64,000 nucleotides of DNA from Closterium sp. NIES-65 (Eukaryota; Streptophyta; Zygnematophyceae; Desmidiales; Closteriaceae): the NCBI GenBank assembly GCA_948144175.1, contig CANXME010002522.1, positions 62,001-126,000 of the forward strand, given 5' to 3'. Below, piece by piece: positions 40,631-52,162 of the stretch. Numbering within the stretch: the first letter of the stretch is position 1; each line of letters starts with the position of its first letter. The position numbers and the translations under genes are program-made. The notes beneath the pieces were generated by a model. The model saw only the letters and a list, made by a program, of their open reading frames with translations. It had not been told where the DNA came from and made no database searches.

Positions 40631-43600
40631 TCAACCCACCTGATCCTTCAGACTTGTAATATCTCCTCGCAGCTCCCCCGACTGCTGCATCAACTCGTCA
40701 TCCCAATCCAGGTCCCTCCATTCCCGTGCCCCCTCTCTCTCGCCTCCTCCACTATCCCGTACTTCCTTCTCTCTTTCACCACCCGCCTCCTCTGCCCCTT
40801 CTTCCCCTTCTGCCCCATCTGCTTCCTCGGACCTGCTTTCTCCAAGCTTTGTTTCCTCTAGATCTGCCTCCTGAGTCTCTTTCAAACCTCCCAATCCTTG
40901 CTCCCCCTGCCTCCCCAAATGCTGACGCTCCTGCTGCTGCAGCCTCAGAGCAGCAGCCAGTGCGTGGCACGACTCCATCTGTTGCCCCAGCAGCCGCCGC
41001 AGCTCCTCGATCTGCCCCTGCTGCCGAGCCACCAGCTCCTGAGAGTGAACGGACAGGAATTCAAAGGGAACAACACAAGTCAGCACGGGTAAGACAAGAG
41101 CAGCAGCCAGTGCGTGGCACGCCTCCATTTGCTGCCCTAACAGCCACCGAAGCTCCTCGATCTGCCCCTGCTGCCGCGACACGAGCTCCTGAAAGGGGTG
41201 GGAAGGAAGGGGAAGTTGTAAGGGAACAACACAAGGCAGCAGTGCAGCACGGGTCGAGCAGCCAGTGCATGCCATGGCTCCATCTGTGTTGCTGACCAGG
41301 TGGCAGCATAAAAAATCACCCAAGGCCCACTCACACAGGCATCAAGTGAGTGTTCTAAAAACGCTGGGAAAATAAACAATCTACTCACTAATGTCTCAAA
41401 GCAGGCTTTAGCCTGAAGGCAGGGTGGGAACCTACCCGGAGATCACTGCTTGATGCTGCGCTGCCAGCATGAGCATGCAGACATGAGTCTTCACACACTC
41501 ACCACCAAGGTCCCAATGCAATGACATGGTGTTACGGCCTTTTGCCTCAAGGCAGGAGGTAACCTACCCGGAGGTCGCTGCTTGATGCTGGGCTGCCAGC
41601 AAGAGCATGCTGACACGTGGCATGAGGCCAGGCCAGTGCTGCGCCACGTGGAGAGGCCGACGCTGTGCCACGTGGACGTGCTGAGTCTGTGCCACGTGGA
41701 GAGGCCAACAGTGCGCCACGTGGCATGCATCCATCCTCCTCGGACTCGTTCATGTCGATGCACGATGATCCCATAAAGTCAATCGTGTGTTGGTGTTGAG
41801 ACTCCTTAGAGCATCCCGCCACGCCCACACTCAGTCTCAGCCAATCAATCGACCCCTCATCTCTTCCCCTTTCTCCCTCCTCACTTCCCTTCATCCCATC
41901 CTCTCCCTCTTCCTCCCCCTCATCTCCCTCCTTCACTATCCCCGTCCTCCTCCTCGCTGCCTCCTGTCCCCCCGGTTCTCTCTCCAACCCCTCTTTTATA
42001 TCACCACCTAGCGCTCCTTTGCCCTCTCTCCATCCTCCTCCCTGTCCTCCTCCACGCCCTAGTGACAAAACAGTGAGATCTGAGTCCTCACGCTCAGCAG
42101 AATAAGGCTTTAACGATTTTCCACTCTCGGACTCCCCACAACGTGCATCCATGTCCAAGGGACCTTCTCTGCTGCTTCCATCACCACCTCCCTCATCAAA
42201 ACCCCTCGCACTGCCCTCCCCTCTCCTGCTTCTCACACTGCTACTCCTGCTGCCGCTGCTGCTGCTGCTGCTGCTGTTGCTGCTACCCTCCCTGCTGCTG
42301 CGCCCTCTGTCACTCTCGCTGCTACTGCACCCTCTGCTGCTGCCCGCGCCACTGCTGCACCTCCCCCCCTTTATCAGACCCATCCTCCCCTCCCTACTGC
42401 TCTCCCCCACACTCTCCCTCATACTCTCCCTCACACTCTCCCCCTCGTTCCACCCACTCCACCTGCTTCCCACGCTCTCCCATGCTCCTGCTCCTGCTCC
42501 TGCTCTCGCCGCCCTGGCCCAGGGGAGACTGTGTGTCTCGTGCCCAGACACCCAAGTCTCAATCTGCTGCTGCTGTGGCTGAAACTGCTGCTGCTGCTGC
42601 TGCTGATGGTGCTGCTGATGGTGCTGCTGTGGCTGAAACTGCTGCTGCTGCTGCTGATGGTGCTGCTGATGGTGCTGCTGATGGTGCTGCTGTGGCTGAA
42701 ACTGCTGCTGCTGCTGCTGATGGTGCTGCTGTGACTGAAACTGATGCGGCTGCTGCTCCGAAGGGTGCAATCTGGGGCTCCAGGCTTGGGGCATGAGTGA
42801 GATAGGCGAGAACCGATGCTGCTGCTGCTGCTGATGGTGCTGGTGGCGCTGCTGCTGCTGCTCCTGCTGTTGTTGCTGCTGCTGTCCCGTTTCCAGTCTC
42901 TCCTGCTGCTGCTCCTGCTGCTCCTGTCCCCGCTGCTCCTGCTGCTGCCCTTCATTCCCAGTCAACCCAGTGGTCTTCTCTTCAGTCAGACTCACGCTGC
43001 TACCCCTAATCCCTGCTTCGCTAACAACCTCCTCGAAAACGTCACAATCTGTCCCCTTTCCTTCCCACGTCAGAGCTGATTCGAAAACCGTCAAGGAACC
43101 AGACCTTGCTTCGCTAGCAGCATCCTCAAATACCGCACACTCTAACCCCTCCCTTTCCCACCCTCCACCTTCTCCTCCCTCTCTCTCCTTCTCCACTCTC
43201 CCCTCTTCACCCCTCCCTCCCTCACCCCTCCTTTCCTCAACCCTCCCCTCCTTCCCAGACCTCCTCTCCTCTTCTACCTTCCCTTCTCCTTCAACAGCAT
43301 TTTCTCCCACCTCCCCCTCTGCACCTCCTTCCCTCCCTTCTCCTCCCTCATCCTCCCTCCCACCCAGCCCCCCTTCACTCCACTTCCTTCCGCCCTCCTC
43401 TCCTCCCTCCCTCTCTCCCTCCCCTGTCACCTCCCCCGCACCACCAGTCCTGCCAGAACTCATCTCCGCTTCAAAGGACCCCAGGAACCCCACCAGTGAA
43501 ACAGAAACCCCTTCTGCTACCACTCTTGTACCTACCACTGCACCCCCTTGCGCCATACCACCCTCTCCCGCTGCCGACTCGTTAGTGGACGACTCAATAT

Positions 43601-46600
43601 CAGTGAGATCCGGCATACCAAAGCCCGAATTTTCCACACGTCTCCCCCCTTGAAACCAATTTGCGGACACTCCCCACGGCCCTGATCCATAGATACACGG
43701 AGCATCAACGTTCCCAGCTGGACCAAACTCTCCCTGTGTCTCCCCAGTCATCTCAGAACCTTCCTCTAGGATGCTGGGGAGGGCGGCAGACAAGCGCCGA
43801 TCTCCCCGCACCCTCTGAATCACATCAAGCTCTTCATGTGAATCACCATAGAGAGACCTATTCTCACCCTCCCTACGGCAACTCTGCGTTCCCTCCACAA
43901 ACTCTTTCTCAGGCGTCTCGAAACTCTGACTCCCCTCCTGAAACCGATTCTGACACGTCTCAAAACTCAGGCTACCCTCCAAAAACTCCTCTCCGCACTC
44001 CCCAGCCATCCACTTGCCACTGCTTTCTCTCGTCTCAATCATCCAACCACCAGTGTGGTCCCCACCGTCACCCACCCACCTGCGTGTGCTCTCCCCTGGT
44101 CGCATGTCCCAACCGCCTGTGCTTCCCTCCCCGTCACCCACCCACCTGCGTGTGCTCTCCCCACTGTCACCCACCCACCTGCGTGTGCTCTCCCCCGGGC
44201 CAAACACCCAATCCAGCACCAGTCGGTCCATCCCAGCCCTCGCTGCACACCTCTCCAGCTCCACCGCTGCTGCTGCCGCCGCCGCCGCTGCTGCTGCTGC
44301 TCCTGCAGCGGCTGCTGCCTCGTCCTTTTCAGCTGACGCTCGTGCCACGCTTACTATCCCTCCTGTTGCTTCTGCTGTCTCTGATGCTGCAGCTGCCTCT
44401 GCTTCTCCTGCCTCTGCTGCTGCCGCCCATTGCATGTTAAGGCGGTTCGCTGCTGGCCCATGCATGCCACGCTGCTGCCTTCGCCTCACACGTTCCCCAT
44501 GCACCCCATGCTGCATCCCATGCACCCCATGCTGCATCCCATGCACCCCATGCTGCATCCCATGCACCCCATGCTGCATCCCATGCACCCCATGCTGCAT
44601 CCCATGCACCCCATGCTGCATCCCATGCACCCCATGCTGCATCCCATGCACCCCATGCTGCATCCCATGCACCCCATGCTGCATCCCATGCTCCCCATGC
44701 ATCAAACCCACTCCACGCCTCCCATGCACCCCATGCATGTCATGCATTCCATGCTCCCCATGCACCCCATGCATGTCGTGCATCCCATGCTCCCCATGCA
44801 TGTCGTGCATCCCATGCTCCCCATGCACCCCATGCATGTCGTGCATCCCATGCTCCCCATGCATGTCGTGCATCCCATGCTCCCCATGCACCCCATGCAT
44901 GTCGTGCATCCCATGCTCCCCATGCACCCCATACATCCCATGCTCCCCATGCCTCCTCTCTCCTCTTACCCCACCCATCACTCTCCCCCTCTTCTCACAG
45001 CAGCACACACACGGACTACTACCCGAGTGGTCCCTTAACCATGCCTCAGATTCGCCAAGTCCCTTAAGCCCTTTCCTGCGGCTCTCTCGAGTTCTCTCAC
45101 AGCCTCCACGTGGCAGGCCACGATTGGCAGCTTCTGCATGCGAGCACTCGCCAGCCCCTGCCTCCCCGTCCTTGTAGCGAAACCACGCGCCTTGCACCCC
45201 CTCGTGCTCCTTATAACGAGTCAATCTCTGCTGCTCTTCCCCGAGGTCCTTAAATCGAGTCATTGCGTGCCCCTCTTCCTCTCGGTCCTTATAACGAGTC
45301 ACTGCGTGCTTCTCTCCCTCACGATCCTTGTAATGAGTCAGGGCGCCTTCCATGAGATGCAGAGATGCCACCCACGCCACTGCCTTGGCCGCCACGATGC
45401 ATGCATAGGCGCGCTGGGAGGGGAGAGCGCAGAGGAATAGGGGGATGGGAGGCGGTAAGATAACACCCTCGCCACCGCCTTGGCAGCAACGATACACGCA
45501 TAGGCGCGCTGGGAGGGGAGAGCGCAGGGGACACGGATGGGAGGGAGTTGAGAAGACAAGGTGAGAAAATTCGGGCATTGGGAATGGGAGGGCGAGGGGG
45601 GAGCAGAGGGACGCGGAGAGAGACAGAGAGTTGGAGAGAGAGAGAGAGTTGGAGAGAAACAGAGAGTTGGAGAGAGAGAGAGTTGGAGAGAGACAGAGAG
45701 TTGGAGAGAGACAGAGAGTTGGAGAGAGACAGAGAGTTGGAGAGAGACAGAGAGGTGGAGAGAGAGAGAGAGTTGGAGAGAGACAGAGAGTTGGAGAGAG
45801 ACAGAGAGTTGGAGAGAGACAGAGAGTTGGAGAGAGACAGAGAGTTGGAGAGAGACAGAGAGTTGGAGAGAGACAGAGAGTTGGAGAGAGACAGAGAGTT
45901 GGAGAGAGACAGAGAGTTGGAGAGAGACAGAGAGTTGGAGAGAGACAGAGAGTTGGAGAGAGACAGAGAGTTGGAGAGAGACAGAGAGCTGGAGAGAGAC
46001 AGAGAGTTGGAGAGAGACAGAGAGTTGGAGAGAGACAGAGAGTTGGAGAGAGACAGAGAGTTGGAGAGAGACAGAGAGTTGGAGAGAGAGAGAGAGAGTT
46101 GGAGAGAGACAGAGAGTTGGAGAGAGAAAGAGAGTTGGAGAGAGACAGAGAGTTGGAGAGAGACAGAGAGTTGGAGAGAGAGAGTTGGAGAGAGACAGAG
46201 AGTTGGAGAGAGAGAGAGAGTTGGAGAGAGACAGAGAGGTGGAGAGAGACAGAGAGTTGGAGAGAGACAGAGAGTTGGAGAGAGACAGAGAGTTGGAGAG
46301 AGACAGAGAGTTGGAGAGAGACAGAGAGGTGGAGAGAGAGAGAGAGTAGGAGAGAGACAGAGAGTTGGAGAGAGACAGAGAGTTGGAGAGAGAGAGAGAG
46401 TTGGAGAGAGAGAGAGAGAGTTGGAGAGAGAGAGAGAGTTGGAGAGAGACAGAGAGTTGGAGAGAGACAGAGAGGTGGAGAGAGACAGAGAGTTGGAGAG
46501 AGACAGAGAGTTGGAGAGAGACAGAGAGTTGGAGAGAGACAGAGAGTTGGAGAGAGAGAGAGAGAGTTGGAGAGAGACAGAGAGTTGGAGAGAGACAGAG

Positions 46601-49022
46601 AGTTGGAGAGAGACAGAGAGTTGGAGAGAGACAGAGAGTTGGAGAGAGAGAGAGAGTTGGAGAGAGACAGAGAGTTGGAGAGAGACAGAGAGTTGGAGAG
46701 AGAGAGAGAGTTGGAGAGAGACAGAGAGTTGGAGAGAGACAGAGAGTTGGAGAGAGAGAGAGAGTTGGAGAGAGACAGAGAGTTGGAGAGAGAGAGAGAG
46801 TTGGAGAGAGACAGAGAGTTGGAGAGAGACAGAGAGTTGGAGAGAGACAGAGAGTTGGAGAGAGACAGAGAGTTGGAGAGAGACAGAGAGTTGGAGAGAG
46901 ACAGAGAGTTGGAGAGAGAGAGAGAGAGTTGGAGAGAGAGAGAGAGTTGGAGAGAGACAGAGAGTTGGAGAGAGACAGAGAGTTGGAGAGAGAGAGAGAG
47001 TTGGAGAGAGACAGAGAGTTGGAGAGAGAGAGAGAGTTGGAGAGAGAGAGAGAGTTGGAGAGAGACAGAGAGTTGGAGAGAGAGAGAGAGAGTTGGAGAG
47101 AGAGAGAGAGTTGGAGAGAGAGAGAGAGTTGGAGAGAGAGAGAGAGTTGGAGAGAGACAGAGAGTTGGAGAGAGACAGAGAGTTGGAGAGAGACAGAGAG
47201 TTGGAGAGAGACAGAGAGTTGGAGAGAGACAGAAAGGTGGAGAGAGCGATATAGATTGGGGGGAGGAGGGAGCAAAAGAGGGAGGAAGGAAGGACGAGAA
47301 GCACGGAGTGAAGGAGGAGGGACACAGAGGGAGTAAGGAGAGAAAGATTGAGGAAGAGAGATGCGGGTATGGAGGGGAAAAGAGAGCTAAACCAAGAAAG
47401 ATAAGGGGGAAAGGTGCGGAGGGGGCGGAGTTGAAGGGAGTTCTCACCACACACACGCGAGCCTCAGCACTTACGCAGAGGGCGGATGCCACGTGGCAGG
47501 GAGAGCGCCATATCATGCTTAAAACGAACGATCTGGACCTATCTGCCGCTCCCGTTAAGCTCTCCCCCGTTATAAGAGACTCCAAAAAAGCCCTCTCCAT
47601 TCTACCCCCATCGCTCCACCATTTGTTAGAGTCACCAAAGCCACAGCCACCAACGTCATCACTGACGTTACCATCCACGTCATCACCAACGCCATAACAC
47701 AAGCTCCCACCATCTCCACCCTCCCATCCTGCGCCTCTCACTCCCTCCAAGTCCCACAAATCCCCTCCTCTCCCCACACCCCATGCCTCCAACCCGGCAG
47801 GTACGGCAAGATCCATGCCTGCCACCAGCCTCGGCATTCCCAAGGCACTGATGCTTTGGCTGCTGTTGCCGCTGATACCAGTGATGCCAGTACCAGCGCC
47901 CCTGATACCACTGATATCACTCATTCGCCTGCGAAAGTAACCATACTCGTGTCTCTTCGCCCGGTCCGCTAGTTCCGCCTCGCCCGGATTCCCTGCCGTA
48001 TCCGCGTATTCGTTGTGACTCGTCCCCGTCGCTGTAAGCGAAACGGAGCGCACGATACCGCGTCCAGGAGGCCGGCTCCTGGCCGTATCTGCACCTTCCG
48101 CAGGACCCCAACTTCCCAAGTCCGCATTCTCGCTATTCGCTCCTAGCGCGTCCGCATTCCCGCTATTCGCACCTAGCGCTGACGCTGCTGACGCTGCTGT
48201 GCTGCCTCTCTCCACGCATCCTTTCTGCTCCGCAACTGGGTTTGAGATCCCGGAATTTACGGGTTCGCTGCGCTTACCCACCAATCCACGCACAGGGAAG
48301 AAATGCTTCAGCTTGCTAAAGAACCCGCGACCTGAGGGCCGGACTTTCCACTCCGTTTGAGTGCCGTTGCTTGTTCCTGTAGCGAGAGAAGTATTAGCGA
48401 GAGGCGAAGGAATTTCTGTCGGCTTTCCTTGTTCGTGCTGATGTGGACGCTGATGCTGCTGACGTGGATGCTGGTGATGCTGTTGGTTCTGGGGATTACG
48501 GTGCGCCTGAGCGATCTTCGCTGACCGCGGTTCGCTCCCTAGTTTACCCGCGGGTTGCGTTGTCAGGTTCGTTCGGTCAGCCAGCGGGTTTGGTTTCCGC
48601 GATCCGTCTGCTGTGGAGCTCTGAGGATTGCTGTTGCTGGAAAGACCATGATTCGAGTGACTGTGACCGGAGTGATTATGATGAGAGCTGTGGGCAGGGT
48701 GACAGCAACCGGTGCTCTTACCGGAAGCTCCAGGCCCAAAAAAGCCGGGAACCATACCAGGAATTTGGCCGTAAAGCGCGCTGCTACTGTAGCAACTATT
48801 GGACGGACAGTCTTCCCGCACGCGGCAAAAGGGGAACGACGCGCCGTCGATACTCTCGAGGCGGCTCGGAGAGGGGAATTCCCGAGGCGGGAATTCTTGA
48901 TGAGGGTCCAGGACCGCGCTGCTCTTGCGACGCTCTCTTGTAACGAATCGAGCGCTACATGTGACTGTAACGGGATCGAGCACCGTGAGGCGGTGCTCTT
49001 GGCCTGAGTCAAGGGTCGCCAT
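40631..49022 (-). CDS. Large low-complexity protein with C-terminal coiled coil, multi-exon, family unknown
   Basis: Proposed exons on the minus strand: 49022-47475 (516 codons), 45413-41568 (1282 codons) and 41038-40631 (ending at TGA 40633-40631), all joined in phase 0. Splice sites are TGC|GTAAGTG at 47474, CCTCCCAG| before 45413, CGG|GTAGGT at 41567 and CTCTCAG| before 41038. The first exon starts [10 protein letters not shown] and is His/Gln-rich near residues 105-200. The second has [26 protein letters not shown] repeats, long HGMHDMHG and HGMQHGV repeats, an Ala run, STRRWVGD repeats, Glu/Gly-rich and Gln-rich ([10 protein letters not shown]) tracts, and Ser-rich tracts. The third is a coiled coil ([20 protein letters not shown]). 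Intron 1 consists mostly of an 18-bp repeat without stops, so one uninterrupted frame of about 2490 codons appears across it. That is not the protein. I do not recognise the family. It may be cytoskeletal or scaffold-like, but that is a guess. Confidence 0.55.
41096..41188 (-). other. Second copy of the coiled-coil exon start inside the intron
   Basis: After the acceptor CCCTTTCAG the frame gives [20 protein letters not shown] then [11 protein letters not shown], nearly identical to the exon start at 41038 ([31 protein letters not shown]), 150 bp away. A third partial copy (end only) lies near 41261-41298. No good donor follows, so it is either skipped, or retained as an alternative exon start: the frame stays open into the next copy. 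Confidence 0.7.
41436..41475 (-). other. Second copy of an exon end plus donor
   Basis: The sequence encoding [11 protein letters not shown] followed by GTAGGTTCCC repeats the end of the long exon ([21 protein letters not shown] at 41568) 132 bp further into the intron. Both carry the same donor. Confidence 0.75.
44480..44960 (-). repeat. Coding 21-bp and related repeats ([15 protein letters not shown])
   Basis: About nine units of a 21-bp repeat (plus strand CCCATGCACCCCATGCTGCAT) at 44500-44700 encode MQHGVHG. Mixed units with CATGCATGTCGTGCATC at 44720-44960 encode [12 protein letters not shown]. Both unit lengths are multiples of three and keep the frame, as expected of translated repeats. 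Confidence 0.85.
45465..45508 (-). other. Second copy of an acceptor plus exon start
   Basis: CCTCCCAG|CGCGCCTATGCGTG, encoding [13 protein letters not shown], repeats the start of the long exon at 45413, 95 bp upstream in the intron and in the same phase. After the shared 40 bp it diverges and lacks the rest of the exon. Confidence 0.78.
45622..47240 (+). repeat. 18-bp minisatellite filling an intron, about 90 units
   Basis: GGAGAGAGACAGAGAGTT repeats with few variants (GAGAGAGAG insertions). 18 bp is six codons, so several frames on both strands stay open for 500-700 codons. It lies within intron 1 (47474-45414) of the minus-strand gene and should not be annotated as coding. Confidence 0.93.
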
Positions 49023-50507
49023 AACAAGCAACGAAGAAGCAGCTGACGGGAAATATGATGTTCAGTTGCTGCTTCACCAACCTTAACCTTAGCCGCAGTC
49101 TAAGGAGGCCTAGAAAGAATACTGTCAGAAAAAGGAATCCGTTAACGCCGGGGAACACTAGTGTGGGCGCGCTAAAGCCATGGCGCCACGGCTGCAGCTG
49201 AGGAACACTACTATTTCTCAACGTTGAAGCTTCACACCTCTCGAGTCTTCTTGATCAAACTAGTGCGCAGGGGTGACTGGAGGAAGTGATACTGTTGAGC
49301 TCGACGGTTGCGTACGATGCTGTGCATTGTAAAACGGTTCCCAACATATTTTCACCGCTACTCACCTTTCTGAACATTGAAACGGAATTCGTGAAGGAAC
49401 CTTTTTACCTGGGATGGGAAGGAGCGCTTTCTGCCAATCACGAAAGCGATGCGGGACGAATTTTCAAGGTGTCTGCAGCAGCCATGTTTCTGATTGGCTT
49501 GGCTGGCGGATGTTGCGAGGTTGAATTGTTGCAGACTGAACTAAACGGAACGACAGGAGGCAATTTCAACGGTGGCGGGAAACTGACTGTCAGACAGTGC
49601 AGGGCTGGCATTGCGCGCCAGAAGTGTACAGAACCAGAACCACGAAAATAGCAGGACCACGTAACCACAATCGTAACTGTTTCGTGGCCATGCGAGTGTC
49701 GCGAAAGCACATCCACAACAGCGAAGGACTGGGCCTAAGAGCAATCAGCCCAAGTCCAACCCGCTTTAGCACGGACAAACACACAACACCACTGACAGCT
49801 ACCAGCATGTTTTCATATGGATTCTTGGTGCATTTCTGTGTTTAAGTAACATCCACTGCCATTGTTGTTGCCATGCTAGCTCATTGCATATAACCGAATG
49901 GGCCACCACAAATCATACCACCACACATCACTACGAACTGACGAACAACTTCCTTCTACACACTACTTAACAATGCGACCAGCTTTCGAAGCTAGCAAAC
50001 CAGCCGGAGAGGTGCGGACAAGTTTGGAAGTGTGAAGGTGGAGGAGCGATCTGATGGTGGTGGAGCGAGCCAGAGGTTGATCATGGTGATGACAGGTATG
50101 TGCATGGATTGCAGTTTGGATGTGCTATGTCATGGTGCTGTTGGGGAAACGGGAGGAGGGCACAGGCAGTGAAAAGAACAAGTTGAACAGTGAGAAAGAG
50201 CGAGAGGCCAAGCGAAGAGAAGGTTGGATGGGGCCTGAAAATCAATGGGGCCTGAAAATCAATGGTGACTGTGCGATTGATGGCAGGAAAAGAGCAGGAG
50301 GGGTGGAGAGCGAGGAGCAAGAGCCGTTGCATCACAAGGGGACAGCAGTACAGATTTACAGAACAGAAAAAAGGGAGGGAGAAGGTGGAGCGCGGAGGGA
50401 GTGGGGGAGGGGGGTATTGGGTGGTTCATAAGGACAAAATTGTCATAAGCAAAGATGCAATTCAGACCGTCATACCTAGGGTGCAGAAGCACACAGCGTC
50501 GCAGCAT
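49023..50507. other. Intergenic; no gene recognised
   Basis: Divides the 5' end of the minus-strand coiled-coil gene from the 3' end of eS30, which is also on the minus strand. It presumably holds the former's promoter and the latter's terminator. No protein or RNA family is evident. Confidence 0.4.
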
Positions 50508-51622
50508 TTACTTCTCAGACGAGTTAGGGCCGCGCTTCTTGCCGAATCCCACCACTGCACGGCGGAGGGAGGGGAAGATGGCAGGGGGGAGACGGAGAAA
50601 CGAGACGGAAAGAGGTAGGAGATTGTCAAGGCACACAAGCAGCACTCAGCGTTGTTTCTTGTGATTGTAGACCCACGCTGATTTGCCAAATTCCAACCAG
50701 TGTAAGACAGAAAGAGGCGATAGGGAGAGGGAGAGGAGGGTGAGCTGGCGGGCGTGAGAAGGCAGAACGAGCAGTAGAGGTAGTTCGCCGCCCACGATCC
50801 TGGTTACATAGGCTCACGCCTTACGCTCGTAACACAGGCTCGCTTTTGACAAAGGTCATGCCTCACGCCCAAACCACACGCTCGTAATATAGGATTGTAA
50901 CGAGGAGTTTCAGTACCGCACCCCCAATCTCTCCCAATAATAGGCTAGCCCTACTTGACGTCGCCAGAAATGCGAAATTGCTGTGACCCTGCGCGACGCT
51001 GCTGCGACTCCTGAGCGAAAACGCTCCTAAATGGATCGCTGCCCTGTCGCCAAGTACGACGAAACACAATTCAAACCCTCGTTGGAGGGTAAAAATAACT
51101 AATTTGACTCCCTCAGCTTGCGCCTGCGCGATCTGACGTTATTGAAGGCCGCATCTGTCGTTTCAGCAAAGCCGACATCTGACCTAATCAGGCCGTTGCT
51201 GCTGCTAGAAGGAGCAGCAAGCGCTCCCCTCTGACCGCAGCGCTCCCTCAAACGAAAGTTAAGCAGTGGCACCCCAAGCGAAGGTGACTACAACGGGTGT
51301 GCGCATACCGGCGGTGACGAGCGGTTGTACTGCATGCGCTTGTGCGCTTGCCTGTAGGGACGACAACAGGTGCGCGCTAGCCTGCAGTGACTATAAAGGG
51401 TGCGCGCGTACCGGCGGTGACGAAGCGGCGGCGCTAGCCTGCAGTGTAGTCAACGTCTGCCTTGAGTCGACTCAAAACACGTACCAGCGGTGACGAAGCG
51501 ACGGTTGTACTGCATGCGCTTGTGCGCGCGGCCCTTGGGCTGCTTCTTCTTGTCCTGCTTCTCCACCTTGGGCGTCTGCCCGCGCACCTTACCGGCACGC
51601 GCCAACGATCCGTGCACCTTAC
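50508..51622 (-). CDS. RPS30: Ribosomal protein eS30 (small subunit), 5' exon not resolved
   Basis: Exon 51622-51485 encodes [18 protein letters not shown], then [17 protein letters not shown] and [10 protein letters not shown]. Exon 50554-50508 encodes [15 protein letters not shown] and a TAA. They join in phase (GCT G|TG GTG) through GTACGT and CGTGCAG. This is nearly the whole 62-residue eS30, a basic protein of the 40S subunit near the decoding site; the GPNSSEK end is plant-like and there is no ubiquitin-like fusion. The acceptor before 51622 has a C-rich tract. The start Met-Gly must come from an upstream exon. One candidate is ATGA|GTGAGT at 52644-52635 (second residue Ser), but I could not settle it. 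A telo-box lies at 52151-52162. Partial copies of both exon edges surround the real exon. Confidence 0.88.
51299..51428 (-). other. Two copies of the eS30 exon end plus donor
   Basis: On the minus strand CGCTTCGTCACCGCCG|GTACGC (near 51428-51405) and CGCTCGTCACCGCCG|GTATGC (near 51322-51299) repeat the real RRFVTA exon end and donor at 51500-51479. The sequence GTTGTACTGCATGCGCTTGTG at 51328-51348 also repeats 51507-51527. Confidence 0.8.
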
Positions 51623-51704
51623 CTGCGCGCAAGTGCGGGGGGGGGGAGGGAAATGGGAGCACAGGTAGTGGGGATTAGAGGGGAACAGGATCAGAACTGC
51701 TACT

Positions 51705-51960
51705 CCACCTTACCGGCCCGCGCCAACGATCCGTGCACCTTACCTGCGCGCAAACGCGGCGGAGAAGGCGAAGGGGATCAGGGGTGGCGGGGGGGGGGAA
51801 GAAGGGGGAGAAATGAACACGAGCCCGAAGCAGGGGAACGGGAGATGGGAACACAGGTATTTGGGATGGGGGGGGAACAAGAGAACAATTGTCCTGCGCG
51901 TCGGGCGTGTGTCCGCGCAACTTGCCGGCGCGGGCCAATAATCCGTGCACGTTACCACTG
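51705..51960 (-). other. Two copies of the eS30 acceptor plus exon start
   Basis: On the minus strand 51748-51708 repeats GCGCGCAG|GTAAGGTGCACGG and LARAGKV before a stop. 51957-51890 encodes NVHGLLARAGKLRGHTPD behind CCCTTCAG. Both resemble the real exon start at 51622 and lie upstream of it. The distal copy is more diverged. Confidence 0.78.
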
Positions 51961-52150
51961 AAGGGAGTACGGGGAAGGACGGAGAGGTTGAAGGGGAGGG
52001 GGGGGCGAAGGAAAGCGTTGAGTGGGTATGGGAAACGAAATGGAGGGGAGTTGTGAGAGATGTTGGCCCTAAAACACCAGGGGGTGGAGGGAAGTAGGGG
52101 AAAGATGCGAGTGTTTAAGTTTAATGGGCGTCTTCCCTTGGCAACGCGCT

Positions 52151-52162
52151 TTTAGGGTTAGG
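52151..52162 (-). promoter_or_regulatory. Telo-box-like motif upstream of eS30
   Basis: CCTAACCCTAAA on the minus strand resembles the plant telo-box AAACCCTAA common in ribosomal-protein promoters and 5' leaders. It lies about 530 bp upstream of the recognised exon. Confidence 0.45.

Noticed and set aside
44486..44950. Cys/Met-rich frames (MGCMGCS repeats) resembling metallothionein-like peptides
   Set aside because: They are an alternative-strand reading of the HGMQHGV coding repeat.
45319..47697. Frames of 320-710 codons with SLSNSL, CLSPTL or ERDRELERD repeats on both strands
   Set aside because: The 18-bp intron repeat leaves several frames open on both strands; no unique sequence supports translation.
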